Below the pieces are notes generated by a model. It did not search any database. It had not been told where the DNA came from and saw only the letters and a list, made by a program, of their open reading frames with translations. 33,560 nt of DNA, taken from Bacteroidota bacterium. Lineage in GTDB: Bacteria > Bacteroidota > Ignavibacteria > Palsa-1295. The stretch lies in NCBI GenBank assembly GCA_021324685.1, contig JAJPIQ010000037.1, positions 1-33,560 on the forward strand, given 5' to 3'. The translations under genes and the position numbers were made by a program. Below, piece after piece: positions 15,747 through 25,048 of this stretch (position 1 is its first letter; every line of letters starts with the position of its first letter).

Positions 15747-16379
15747 ATGTCGGAGGACTATTATATCACGATCGAAGCAGCGCTACGCGCCCCGGAATTC
15801 CGCGTCAAAGGGTCGCGCTTTATTGCCAATGCCATTCCCGTTGAGAACAAGGCGGAGATCGATCGTGCGCTCGCCGAGATCCGTAAGGAATTTCACGACG
15901 CAACGCACCACTCGTTTGCATACCGTCTTGGGCCGGAAGGCCTATTGCTTCGTGCGGCAGACGATGGCGAACCGAATGGAACGGCCGGGAAGCCGATCTT
16001 ACTCGTTCTTACGTCGCGAAAATTAACGAACGTGCTGCTGGTTGTCACGCGCTTTTTCGGAGGCACGAAATTGGGTACTGGCGGCCTTGCGCGAGCCTAC
16101 GCGGAAGCTGCCCAACAGGCCGTCTCCATGGCAAAGGTCGTGAAAATCTATCTTACGAAAACGGCACGGTTGGAAGTCCATTATGAAGATCTTCCCGCCT
16201 TCGAACGGCTGCTCCAGGCGTATGAAGGTGAAATTCGCGAGTCGACGTACCTTGAAAGCGTGTCGATGACAATTGCCGTTCGAGAGTCGAAGTTGGAACC
16301 GTTCCTTGCCGCCGTTATGGATTCGTTCCACGGGCGCGTTCGACTGGACTTCGTCGAAGGAATTGCCACTCCGCATTGA
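15747..16379 (+). CDS. yigZ: YigZ/IMPACT-family protein
   Basis: The 210-residue protein has the IMPACT domain with KGSRFIANAIPV, the HHSFAYRLG segment, DDGEPNGTAGKPIL and the RFFGGTKLGTGGLARAY motif, followed by the C-terminal ferredoxin-like DUF1949 domain. Members are cytoplasmic and linked to translation control in eukaryotes; the bacterial role is not settled. Length matches the family. The last 65 bp overlap the 3' end of the convergent membrane-peptidase gene. The start lies directly after the heptameric repeat tract. Confidence 0.92.
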   Translation: MSEDYYITIEAALRAPEFRVKGSRFIANAIPVENKAEIDRALAEIRKEFHDATHHSFAYRLGPEGLLLRAADDGEPNGTAGKPILLVLTSRKLTNVLLVVTRFFGGTKLGTGGLARAYAEAAQQAVSMAKVVKIYLTKTARLEVHYEDLPAFERLLQAYEGEIRESTYLESVSMTIAVRESKLEPFLAAVMDSFHGRVRLDFVEGIATPH

Positions 16380-18552
16380 TTTCATCCGCTATCGCTCGGG
16401 CTGCCCTCTGGTATTTTGCGGGGCAAAACGTCGTCCCTTCCGGTCCCTCTTGTATCGTAGCAATTTGCCGCAGGTATAAGGAAACGGCGAGTGAATCTTC
16501 TGACGTTCTTACAATCGATGCAAAAGAGTCCATCGAGATCGCTTGTTGCTGTGCTTTCTGCAACATTCCATCTCGGAGCAGACCGTCTGTTTGAAAAATC
16601 TGAAGCGCAAATCTTATCCGGTTAGACCCCGTTCCGTATGTCGCAATAAGGCGGTCGAGAAGGGAAGTGTCGTCCGAACCGCCCATAAATATATGCTCAA
16701 GATATCCTTTCCATTCCGCATCGGGTAACGTATGCAGCAATGTTTGACTTGCGTAGCTAAAAAGAAATCGTTGACTGTTTAATTTGATCGCTTCCGCATC
16801 GCCATAGAGGGTATCTGCAAGAGTACTATCGCCATTGATCGTATGTAAGTCAGCACGCTGCAGATCGAGCGCGGAAATTTGCTTATAAATCGCGGGCGTC
16901 CGGGTGGTGTCCAGTGCCGAGAGCGCCGCACGCCAGTTCCCGAGTCGAAGTAAGGCAGCTTCTTCACCGAACAATGCAGAGATTCCACCTCCCGCTGCGA
17001 CCGCTTTACGATAGTCGCCGGTCGCTTTGTTGTATTCGCGATTTCGCATCGCTTCAGCTCCATCCCTTTCCAGTTTACCGATTCGCCGCAGGCATGGTTC
17101 ATAAATGATCGAAGAACGTTCGTAATAATACCGGAAATGTTCGGAATCGGAAGCGTCCATCGGCGTCATGAGCGGAACGAGCCATCGTCTCCATTCGGCT
17201 TCGAGTGTGTCGAGCGGCTTGCCGTACGCTTTTTGCCAATCGAGCGAAGCATACACGCGATCGAACGGCTGCGGTCCATACGCCGAAAGCAGATAGCGTG
17301 AGAACGATCCCGCAAGCACGTAACTTTTTTGAGAGGCACTCGAAGCAAAACCCGTGAAGGACATGATTTGCCGAACGCCAGTGGCATAATGCATTTGTAA
17401 AATTCGGGCCGCATGTTCATCCAGCGTATATATTCCGTCATATTCGGGCTCGACGGACATTGCCGCACCCTCCGTAATGCCAGTCGACCAACTCGCATAG
17501 AACGGGAACACTCCTTTCTCGCGAAGCAGAACATGTGTCAATTCGTGCTTAAGGGATTCCAGGTTCCCTTTCGCAATATGGACTTCTCCAAGCCACGGCT
17601 TCGCGATCGAAGCGACACGTGTCCCGATCGACTCGAACATCGCATCGCTCGACGGATAGAGATAAATGCGAACTGGTTTTGGGTCGTGGTCCAGTGCAAA
17701 ACGTCGTTCGATATCGTGGAAATACCAACGGACGTCCCGCTCGATCTTTTCTTGTTCATCGGTCGTCAGCGAACCGGCTGCGTAATAAATCGTACAATTC
17801 GGAAGCGGTTTCAGCGTGTTTTGAAGAGTATGTTCGATCGCATCGTGCGAGCTCGTTATTTGCAGCGAATCGTTAAACCCGAACAGAGCAAGTGCAAGGA
17901 TACCCGGAATGACGAACCACATTTTTGGCTTTCGTGGAAGTACAATTTCGTAGCCTAACGAAAGCGCAAAGACGAGCCATATGATATTCTCAAGACGAAA
18001 GGCAAGATAGGGATTGGTTAGCTCCAGCGATTCATCCCAAATGATTCCCGGAAAAAATCCATATTGCCATCCATATGCAAAAAGCTGTGGATTATAATAA
18101 CCCGGAAGTAATGAAAGAAATAGTGTAACACACCAGAAGGTAAGGAATAAGACCAGTGCGCGCCTCCGATTTCGACGCATGATCCAAAAACAGGAAAGTC
18201 CAAAAAAACCACCGAGAAGAGCGGAAGGAAACGCAATTTCCAAATAGAAAAGAAGACCATCCCAGAAGGCGCAGTTCGGAATCCAAATTAAAGAGAAGAT
18301 CGAAAGGATCAATGGGACAAGCGTAAGAATGATCGAATTTCTGCCAACGCCAACAATATCGGCTGCTATCGATCGGGTAGACCGTTGGGGAAGCACTGCG
18401 GAAATTCCGCAGGCCATGCTTAATACAAAGCCCTGGAGTGTCGAATATTCAAAACCGAGTACCGCAAAAAGCGGACTCGAAAAGACAATATTGAAGAGCG
18501 CGAGTATACCGACGACTCCTGCCGTGACTCTGGGAATGCCCAATCTCCTCAT
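16315..18552 (-). CDS. Polytopic membrane protein with gluzincin-like HExxH domain
   Basis: The 745-residue protein begins with about seven hydrophobic helices (10-30, 40-58, 72-92, 98-124, 132-152, 187-204, 211-227). A soluble domain follows with HELTH at 336-340 and a downstream ITEGAA glutamate (Glu361), the zinc-ligand pattern of MA-clan peptidases. The remaining C-terminal part is rich in Ala and Leu helices that look like TPR-type repeats. It is probably a membrane-bound metallopeptidase with its active domain outside the membrane. The substrate is unknown and I do not recognise a named family. It diverges from the ABM-fold gene (77 bp) and overlaps yigZ at its 3' end by 65 bp. Confidence 0.72.
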   Translation of the reverse strand: MRRLGIPRVTAGVVGILALFNIVFSSPLFAVLGFEYSTLQGFVLSMACGISAVLPQRSTRSIAADIVGVGRNSIILTLVPLILSIFSLIWIPNCAFWDGLLFYLEIAFPSALLGGFFGLSCFWIMRRNRRRALVLFLTFWCVTLFLSLLPGYYNPQLFAYGWQYGFFPGIIWDESLELTNPYLAFRLENIIWLVFALSLGYEIVLPRKPKMWFVIPGILALALFGFNDSLQITSSHDAIEHTLQNTLKPLPNCTIYYAAGSLTTDEQEKIERDVRWYFHDIERRFALDHDPKPVRIYLYPSSDAMFESIGTRVASIAKPWLGEVHIAKGNLESLKHELTHVLLREKGVFPFYASWSTGITEGAAMSVEPEYDGIYTLDEHAARILQMHYATGVRQIMSFTGFASSASQKSYVLAGSFSRYLLSAYGPQPFDRVYASLDWQKAYGKPLDTLEAEWRRWLVPLMTPMDASDSEHFRYYYERSSIIYEPCLRRIGKLERDGAEAMRNREYNKATGDYRKAVAAGGGISALFGEEAALLRLGNWRAALSALDTTRTPAIYKQISALDLQRADLHTINGDSTLADTLYGDAEAIKLNSQRFLFSYASQTLLHTLPDAEWKGYLEHIFMGGSDDTSLLDRLIATYGTGSNRIRFALQIFQTDGLLRDGMLQKAQQQAISMDSFASIVRTSEDSLAVSLYLRQIATIQEGPEGTTFCPAKYQRAARAIADEINAEWQFLRRSPVERARGTNP

Positions 18553-18580
18553 TTTTCAGGCGTTCGCACGATTCCGTTCG

Positions 18581-18588
18581 TAACTTTG
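18581..18588 (+). promoter_or_regulatory. TAnnTTTG promoter box for the ABM-fold gene
   Basis: TAACTTTG matches the Bacteroidota -7 consensus exactly and lies 41 bp upstream of the ATG at 18630 in the divergent spacer. No clear TTTG -33 box is at the expected distance. Confidence 0.33.
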
Positions 18589-18629
18589 CATAAATTTAAG
18601 ACGCGAGCCGATCTACTATCTCTTAACTC

Positions 18630-18935
18630 ATGGCATCGAATATTCTCGTAACGATTACTTACACGGTTGCTGACGCAAAACGGCGCGAACTCGAAGGCAT
18701 TCTTCGCGATCTCGTCGAGCGTATTAATTCCGCGCAGCAGGGCGTTCGTTGCACGATTTATCAGGATGAAGAACATCCTTCGACCTTCGTCGAAGTGTAC
18801 GAGTGCGAATCTTCCGATGCATTTGAAAACCTCGAAGATTCGCTCGATGAAGAGACGAGCCAGCAAATTCGACGCATTGCGACGGATTACGCGCAGGCAC
18901 GGCAGTCTGTCATGACGCTTCAAAAGCTTACCTAA
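18630..18935 (+). CDS. ABM-like dimeric alpha/beta-barrel protein
   Basis: The 101-residue protein has the strand-helix-strand pattern of the antibiotic biosynthesis monooxygenase (ABM) or quinol-monooxygenase fold: ILVTITYTVADAKRRELEGIL, GVRCTIYQDEEHPSTFVEVYE, then a long helix. Members are usually small cytoplasmic dimers that oxidise quinols or degrade haem. Motif conservation is too weak to choose a substrate. It is likely single-gene, with its own promoter box upstream. It ends 21 bp from the stop of the convergent 1058-residue gene, with no obvious terminator between them. Confidence 0.65.
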   Translation: MASNILVTITYTVADAKRRELEGILRDLVERINSAQQGVRCTIYQDEEHPSTFVEVYECESSDAFENLEDSLDEETSQQIRRIATDYAQARQSVMTLQKLT

Positions 18936-18956
18936 CACTCCAAAGCGCCGGCAGGA

Positions 18957-21900
18957 TTAAAAGTCTTCTCCGAGCGAAATGATATAGACCGGGTTCGACC
19001 AGGTCTCGAGATTGGTTGTCCACGCCAGATCGAAATGGATATAAAATCCGAACAAATACGTGCGGATGCCGGTCCCGGTCGATAACAGAAGATCTCGCGT
19101 TTGCCAATTTCCGGTCGATAGGTCGCGTTGGAAGAGATAGACCTGATGGTCCCACGCCGTTCCAGCATCGATGAAGGAATCGCCGAAAAAGGCGAGTGGA
19201 AATCCGCCGAGTAATATAGGGAAAGGATACCGAAGTTCGATATTGCCGATCGCGTAGTGCGTTCCGATCTTTGCATCGTAGGCAAAGCCCCGGAGTGGAA
19301 GTCCGGGCGTAAAGAATGCAAAGTCCTGTGGACTTGTGATGGGAATACCCTGTGTCTGATAGAACCGGTTGATCCAGCTATCGACACCACCGATAAAAAA
19401 GCGCTGTGGCGTGGGCCCAAAGCTCGCAGCACCCGAAATGCGCGTTGCGAGCGAGAGCAATCCGGTAATCTTGAAGTAATGCCGAATGTCGGCCATCGGC
19501 GTGACGAATCCGAGCCAGTTATCGGCGATCTTCGGCGCCATCGATAGGCTGAGGTTCAATCGTGATCCATCGATCGGATAAAAATAGCTCATAAGTGCAT
19601 CGTCGTGCACGTAAGAAATTTCCGGGAAGATCGCGTAGGCCGATTTCGTCGGTACATTTTCGTTTACCAGCAGATCTTTTTGAAAGATCGCTCCTGTGAC
19701 CGACATATCGAACCGCGAAAACCGCGTCAGTGGATAGGAAGCCACGCCTGCGACGCCGGTCGAAGTGAACCGCGCAATCGGGTATCCTTCAGTTGGTGCG
19801 TCTGGATCGCTTACTTCCTGAATAAAGGCAGCACTATGATATCCTTGTAAACCCCAGTTTACTCGGTCGCCAAGATTGTAATAAGCAAGCAGGTAATCGG
19901 AATTGCGTAAGTCAAGAATGAGGTTCGTCGCGAAGAAGATCTGCTGGTTCCCAAGTTCATCGGAAAAGAGCATTTGCGTCGTTCCCTGCAGGCCGTAAAA
20001 TCCGGAATAGCCTGCCGAACCGATAATCACGTCCGGGGAAAAGACCGTCCGATATGGATGCACGATATAGCGGCCGCTCGTATCCTTATAATTCGTTACG
20101 ACTTCCGCTGCGGGGCGGTTCAGGCCTGCGGGATGCTCGCTTCGGTTCTCGCCAGGATTGCTGCCATACACATAATCATGAAGATCGACGCCGACATTAC
20201 CGTAACCTTTGGCCGTGTCCGCATTCACATTCCTGAGCGAGGTATCGACATGTGCGACGAGGCGGCCACCTTCGTTTTTGCGGTATTCTGTAAGCGGAAG
20301 CGAATCGATATGCCGTTCCAGCGGATTCCGCAGGAGGAAGAGATCGTAACCACCGTTGTGCATCGTCGAAAAACAGAGCTTCGTGCCATCGTTCGACACA
20401 GAGATCTGATCGATTTTCGAAACCGAATTCGTAATGGGATGTGCGTTCGAGCCGTCCGCATTCGCTTCGTAAATATTGTTGATGCCGTTGGCGTTGCTAA
20501 TGTAGAATAACTTGTTGTCGGCCGTGAGCGCAGGATAAAATTCGTCGGCGTTCGGGGTCGAAGTAATTCTGGTGAGCGCGCTCGTTGCCAGATCGTACCG
20601 ATAGATGTCGCGGTTTGGGCTTTCGAAATTTACCGGACTTGGATAGGTGCTCGGATACTGTCCGGGAACCAAATAATTTTCCCGCTCGCTCGTGAAATAA
20701 ATAGACTTCGAGTCCGAAGTCCAGGTCGGTTCGTGATCGGAAAAAACGTCGTTCGTTATGTTTCTCGCTTCCTTTTTATCGAGATCGTAAAGATAAAGAT
20801 CGGACTGACCGTTCTTGGTGCCGATAAATGCAATATATTTCCCATCGGGCGACCACTTGAGACCCTGAATTCCGTCCGCATCGATGTTCGGCAACCGTTC
20901 CTGCGGCCCTTCGCCGTTTACATCGAGAATAAAGATCGCATCGGTTTCGCCCGCTTTGGAGGCAAGCGCAACATGCTTTTCGTCCGGGGCCCAGCTAAGG
21001 CCCGGAGTTAAAAGGTGCAGTTCCTCGAAGTTCGCGCTTGCGCCGCCGCCATTCAGGATTTTTTTGATGCGCCCGGGATGCGTCAGGCTCTGGACATACA
21101 CATCGTAATAATCGCTGCGATCACTGATAAAGGCGACCTGGTCCCCCTGAGGGGATACTTCGGGCGAGACATTCATAAAATCGCCCAACTTTTTATGATC
21201 GGCGAGCGCTTCCGCATAATCGTTCGGGTCCTCGAACCGAGCGATATCGGGATAGTAGAGCTTTTTGAGCGCATCCAAAAATTTTTCTCCGAACTCGCCA
21301 ACCGACAGCCCGAACGTGGAGCGAAATCCTGCTTCGACCGAACGGCTCGTCCGAATGCGCTGTAATAATTCCCCTACCTTATCCGGCCCGTACCGTTGGG
21401 AGATATACCAATACATCGTCTGCCCCACACGGTATTGCACGTAACCTCCCAGGCGGTCGAGGGGAGGCACGGCATCGTTCAGGGTCGCATCGCGCATGAA
21501 CATGTCGGTTTCGAGATCGAGGCCATGCAGGGAATTATATTCGGCGAGGCCCTCATTCATCCAGGAAGGAATCTCCATCCCGCCGCCCGTGAGCAACGAT
21601 TGGTAAGTCCCTCCAATGAACATATCATTTACGACGGCATGAGTAAGCTCGTGATGAATGACATGCCGGAAGAGCTCGAAATCGCCTTCATACGGAATAA
21701 TAACTCGGTTCTTGAGCAACTCGGTGACGCCACCGACCCCTTCCGGTAAAAATTCGCCTACCGCATTCGTCTGCTGAAAATCGTTGTGGGAATTATACAC
21801 AAGGATCGCAACGCGATTGGTAATGTCGTACTTCATTACCCGTTCGATCGAGTCGAGCGCCTGCTCTGCGTGGTCCGCAACAAACTGCGCCAGATTCCGA

Positions 21901-22133
21901 CCGCCCTGGTAAAAATAGACATCGAAATGGGGCGATTGAATGTACTGCCACTGGAAGTCCTTATACTCGACCTTGTTTTTTCCAAAGCTCGCACCCACTT
22001 GAGCCTGAGCCGCAGGAATAAAGAAAGTAGAAAAAAGAAGAATAAATACGATCAGGCCGGACGATGCAATTCGCGACTCGGAACCGGCGGATCCCCGGGC
22101 AGAGAGAGTCAAAAAGGAAATTCGCTCTTCCAT
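18957..22133 (-). CDS. Secreted HExxH peptidase, TolB-type propeller and Omp85-like barrel fusion
   Basis: The 1058-residue protein has a signal peptide ending at AAQAQ (about 45), then a gluzincin-like domain with HELTH at 161-165 and NEGLAEY (Glu195). PD40/TolB-like propeller blades follow over about 310-600, with repeated W(S/T)PDGK...AF or DSK...YF motifs. The C-terminal region (about 720-1058) has alternating strands, PLRGF followed by GNIELRYPFP, and a GTGIR...FDLAW ending, as in the Omp85/D15 surface-antigen barrel. The likely location is the outer membrane, with the peptidase in the periplasm or at the surface. Similar fusions occur in Bacteroidota but their function is unsettled. The N-terminal RIASSG (21-26) resembles the repeat-derived segment of the GH16 protein. 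The barrel assignment is less certain than the peptidase. Confidence 0.78.
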   Translation of the reverse strand: MEERISFLTLSARGSAGSESRIASSGLIVFILLFSTFFIPAAQAQVGASFGKNKVEYKDFQWQYIQSPHFDVYFYQGGRNLAQFVADHAEQALDSIERVMKYDITNRVAILVYNSHNDFQQTNAVGEFLPEGVGGVTELLKNRVIIPYEGDFELFRHVIHHELTHAVVNDMFIGGTYQSLLTGGGMEIPSWMNEGLAEYNSLHGLDLETDMFMRDATLNDAVPPLDRLGGYVQYRVGQTMYWYISQRYGPDKVGELLQRIRTSRSVEAGFRSTFGLSVGEFGEKFLDALKKLYYPDIARFEDPNDYAEALADHKKLGDFMNVSPEVSPQGDQVAFISDRSDYYDVYVQSLTHPGRIKKILNGGGASANFEELHLLTPGLSWAPDEKHVALASKAGETDAIFILDVNGEGPQERLPNIDADGIQGLKWSPDGKYIAFIGTKNGQSDLYLYDLDKKEARNITNDVFSDHEPTWTSDSKSIYFTSERENYLVPGQYPSTYPSPVNFESPNRDIYRYDLATSALTRITSTPNADEFYPALTADNKLFYISNANGINNIYEANADGSNAHPITNSVSKIDQISVSNDGTKLCFSTMHNGGYDLFLLRNPLERHIDSLPLTEYRKNEGGRLVAHVDTSLRNVNADTAKGYGNVGVDLHDYVYGSNPGENRSEHPAGLNRPAAEVVTNYKDTSGRYIVHPYRTVFSPDVIIGSAGYSGFYGLQGTTQMLFSDELGNQQIFFATNLILDLRNSDYLLAYYNLGDRVNWGLQGYHSAAFIQEVSDPDAPTEGYPIARFTSTGVAGVASYPLTRFSRFDMSVTGAIFQKDLLVNENVPTKSAYAIFPEISYVHDDALMSYFYPIDGSRLNLSLSMAPKIADNWLGFVTPMADIRHYFKITGLLSLATRISGAASFGPTPQRFFIGGVDSWINRFYQTQGIPITSPQDFAFFTPGLPLRGFAYDAKIGTHYAIGNIELRYPFPILLGGFPLAFFGDSFIDAGTAWDHQVYLFQRDLSTGNWQTRDLLLSTGTGIRTYLFGFYIHFDLAWTTNLETWSNPVYIISLGEDF

Positions 22134-22137
22134 CTTT

Positions 22138-22986
22138 TTATAGGTTTTTCATCCCTTTTATCGGTTCGTCTTTTCTTTTAGGCGCCTGCGCAATTATCAC
22201 ACCAGCAATAATTAGTACCGCTCCTAACGCATCGAGAAAACTAATTTGTTCTGTAAGAAAAACTTCAGCGATAAGCATCGCTACGACCGGTTCGATCATA
22301 TAAATCACCGCCGCCTGGGACGGAGTGACCACATTTTGATAGCGGGCCTGTAAGTACGCCGTCGCCCCGGTCGCAATAAGCGCCGTAAAAATCAAGGCGC
22401 CGATACTGAACGGTGTTGCGGAATAATGAGGAGTTTCCATTACCGGCAAGAACACAAGAATGAGCAACGTGGCTGCAACAAGCTGTGTGGAGGTGACCAT
22501 AAGCGACGCGGCATGGCCGTTTCCCGTGATTTCTCGCGCATGCAGCATGACCCGGTCGATCCAGACGATATAGACACCGAATGCAATGGCGCATCCGATC
22601 GTAAGCAGATCGCCAATTGCCATTCCTCCCTGCGCGGCTCGCCAGGCTTGTGTCAGTAGTAGAACCCCGACAAGCGTCAGCATCACTGCCGAGCCGAGTT
22701 TAGCAGTGATTTTTTCCCGGCCAATAAAAAAGGAAATGATCGGGGTCCATACCACCGCGGTCGAGGTCAAAAATGCCGATTTAGAAGTGGTCGTCGTGAG
22801 CAGTCCCGCAGTTTGGAGAATGTATCCTAAACCAATAGAACCGCCTACGATAAGGATATCACGCCGAAAAAGCCGTTCTTCTTTTGTGCGGGCCGTGAAG
22901 AGCAACTTCGTTCCGCGCCTCGCAACGCTCGAGACGACAAGAAAGACCAGGCTGATAAGTCCAAACCGTGCGACGACGAATGCCAT
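22138..22986 (-). CDS. DMT-superfamily (EamA) transporter, 5' end unresolved
   Basis: From the first ATG the protein has 282 residues and about nine hydrophobic segments, with two EamA repeats and family features such as MIEPVVAMLIAEVFLTEQ near the C-terminus. This is an inner-membrane metabolite or drug exporter of unknown substrate. The ATG at 22986 falls inside the canonical second-helix opening (MAFVVARFG). The missing first helix is encoded in frame upstream (22987-23127), but no ATG, GTG or TTG start exists there. The real protein is therefore probably about 30-45 residues longer and starts at ATT, ATC or CTG, or the start codon has been lost. It ends 4 bp from the 1058-residue gene's start, so the two are probably co-transcribed. 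Confidence 0.85.
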   Translation of the reverse strand: MAFVVARFGLISLVFLVVSSVARRGTKLLFTARTKEERLFRRDILIVGGSIGLGYILQTAGLLTTTTSKSAFLTSTAVVWTPIISFFIGREKITAKLGSAVMLTLVGVLLLTQAWRAAQGGMAIGDLLTIGCAIAFGVYIVWIDRVMLHAREITGNGHAASLMVTSTQLVAATLLILVFLPVMETPHYSATPFSIGALIFTALIATGATAYLQARYQNVVTPSQAAVIYMIEPVVAMLIAEVFLTEQISFLDALGAVLIIAGVIIAQAPKRKDEPIKGMKNL

Positions 22987-23127
22987 CGGGCTCGCATCCG
23001 CCAGCGCACGCTGTACGATGGCAAACGTCGTTCCCCAAATAACAGGGATGGAAAAAATAGAGATCAGGCCAATCGTGCGATGGTCTGATGTGTTCTGCGG
23101 TCTGTGAGCTACGGAATTAATTTTGAT
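22987..23127 (-). other. In-frame coding extension of the DMT transporter without a standard start
   Basis: The frame is open from 22986 up to a TAA at 23128-23130. It reads a canonical EamA first helix, IFSIPVIWGTTFAIVQRALA, then DASPM joined directly to the ATG-started protein. Candidate starts are ATT at 23073 or 23121 and CTG at 23067. Confidence 0.75.
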
Positions 23128-23130
23128 TTA

Positions 23131-23463
23131 TATGTTATGACAAAAACAAAGTTCATCGATTGGCAGAACCCAACAGAACATTCGACTAATAAATCAAAAA
23201 AATCACTGGATCACACCCTTGATATTTAATCGACGATGATGGAACCGCTCGCACCGTCCCATACATCGCTAATGCACACTCATAGATTCTATTGGGAATT
23301 CCTTCGGGAACGTTCCATTGGATCGGCGGCGAGCCGGAAACGTGCCCTGCCCGAGCCTTCAAAAAAAATCTGGACCTCCGGACTTCTCGGGAATGACAAG
23401 TCCGTAATTCGAAGTTCTTACTATAAAATGTCGTTAGTCTTTACTTAATTGTCTTAGGCCATA
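23131..23463. other. Gene-free spacer before comM
   Basis: No convincing gene is visible. A 70-codon frame at 23236-23448 lacks composition or motif support. The spacer holds one diverged REP-like half (23369-23397) and must contain the comM promoter, for which I see no clear boxes. Confidence 0.6.
23369..23397 (-). repeat. Diverged single REP-like unit
   Basis: On the minus strand this begins GTCATTCCCG and ends GTCCAGA, the same ends as the palindrome at 5292, but the central stem is degraded. It is likely an old copy of that element. Confidence 0.4.
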
Positions 23464-25044
23464 ATGTTTTCACGTTGTTATACTGCAACAACCCAGGGGA
23501 TTGAGGCATACACCGTCGAGATCGAGACGCATGTCGAAGCGCATGTGCCGGGGTTTGCGATTGTCGGCTTGCCGGATTCAGCCGTGCGCGAAAGTAAGGA
23601 GCGGGTGCTTTCAGCGATGAAGAATTCGGCTCTCACGTTCGATCCCAACCGGAAGATCACGATCAATCTTGCACCTGCCGATATTCGAAAAGAGGGAAGC
23701 GGATTCGATCTTCCGATCGCAATGGGAATGCTGGCGACGGGTGGCGTGGTCGATGGCGACCGTTTGAAAGAGTTCGTTCTGCTGGGGGAACTTGCGCTCG
23801 ATGGGACCGTGCGGCCGGTGCATGGGGCGCTGAACGTGGCGCTGCACGCGAAAAAGATGCGTGAGAAGTTCCCGCAGATCAAGGGAATGATCGTTCCGGC
23901 CGCAAATGCCGGCGAAGCGGGCCTGGTCAATGAGTTGGAAGTTTATGCGGTAACCTCACTCCGCCAAGCGGTCGATCTCATGAATGGTTTGCTGGCTCCC
24001 GACCCCGTGCGCGTCGATGTCGAAAAGATTTTTCGGGAAGATAGTGAGCATTCGCATTTCGATTTTGCCGAAGTAAAAGGGCAGGAGGCCGTGAAACGGG
24101 CGCTCGAAGTTGCGGCCGCGGGCGGCCATAATTTGATCATGGTCGGTTCGCCGGGTTCCGGCAAGAGCATGCTCGCAAAACGGTTCCCGTCGATCCTGCC
24201 GCCACTGACCTTCGACGAAGCATTAGAAACGACGAAGATCCATTCGGTCGCCGGGACGCTGCCGCCACACACGGCGCTGCTTACGACCCGTCCGTTCCGC
24301 GCCCCGCACCATACGATCTCGGATGCCGCGCTCGTGGGCGGCGGAATGGTCAATATTCGTCCCGGTGAAATATCGCTCGCCCATCATGGCGTTCTGTTCC
24401 TGGACGAACTGCCGGAGTTCCAGCGCAATGTGCTCGAAGTGCTGCGGCAGCCGCTGGAAGACGGCGCGATCACGATCTCACGCACTCGGATGACCGTGGA
24501 ATATCCTGCGAATTTTATGCTCATTTGTGCGATGAACCCTTGTCCCTGCGGGAACTTCGGCTCGGCCATCCATGCCTGCACGTGTGCCGAAGGCGCGATC
24601 CAACGGTACATGAGTAAGATTTCCGGCCCGCTGTTGGATCGCATCGATATTCACGTTGAAGTTCCCAGCGTGAAGATCGAAGAGTTGGCGAAGAAATCGT
24701 CCGGAGAACCTTCCGGAAAAATCCGCGACCGTGTCCTTGCGGCGCGAGAGCGCCAGCAGGAACGATATAAAGGGATACTACAACCTGGCAGCAAGCGCAG
24801 GATTTTCAAGAACTCAGACCTTCCGCCGAAATTGCTCCATGAATTTTGTGAGATCGGCGAAGAAGGCCGCTCGATCCTCAAAATGGCGATGTCTCGCATG
24901 GGCTATTCCGCTCGTGCTTACGACCGCATCCTCAAGGTTTCTCGAACGATCGCCGATCTTGCCGGTTCGGAAGTTATTACACCCGCGCATCTCAGCGAGG
25001 CGATCCAATATCGGAACCTCGACCGGCAATTCTGGAACGCATAA
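23464..25044 (+). CDS. comM: YifB/ComM-family AAA ATPase
   Basis: The 526-residue protein has the N-terminal ChlI-like domain (VEAHVPGFAIVGLPDSAVRE), Walker A GSPGSGKS (228-235), Walker B LFLDELPEFQR, and the CPCG...CTC cysteine cluster, ending with the C-terminal Mg_chelatase_C helices. In Vibrio and Haemophilus ComM is a hexameric helicase that promotes branch migration during natural transformation. The gene is widespread outside competent species, so competence should not be inferred. The start at 23464 matches the family N-terminus. No competence genes are nearby. Confidence 0.95.
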   Translation: MFSRCYTATTQGIEAYTVEIETHVEAHVPGFAIVGLPDSAVRESKERVLSAMKNSALTFDPNRKITINLAPADIRKEGSGFDLPIAMGMLATGGVVDGDRLKEFVLLGELALDGTVRPVHGALNVALHAKKMREKFPQIKGMIVPAANAGEAGLVNELEVYAVTSLRQAVDLMNGLLAPDPVRVDVEKIFREDSEHSHFDFAEVKGQEAVKRALEVAAAGGHNLIMVGSPGSGKSMLAKRFPSILPPLTFDEALETTKIHSVAGTLPPHTALLTTRPFRAPHHTISDAALVGGGMVNIRPGEISLAHHGVLFLDELPEFQRNVLEVLRQPLEDGAITISRTRMTVEYPANFMLICAMNPCPCGNFGSAIHACTCAEGAIQRYMSKISGPLLDRIDIHVEVPSVKIEELAKKSSGEPSGKIRDRVLAARERQQERYKGILQPGSKRRIFKNSDLPPKLLHEFCEIGEEGRSILKMAMSRMGYSARAYDRILKVSRTIADLAGSEVITPAHLSEAIQYRNLDRQFWNA

Positions 25045-25048
25045 CGGG

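Noticed and set aside
23236-23448. A 70-codon frame before comM
   Set aside because: It has no domain and includes a degraded repeat, so it is more likely spacer.
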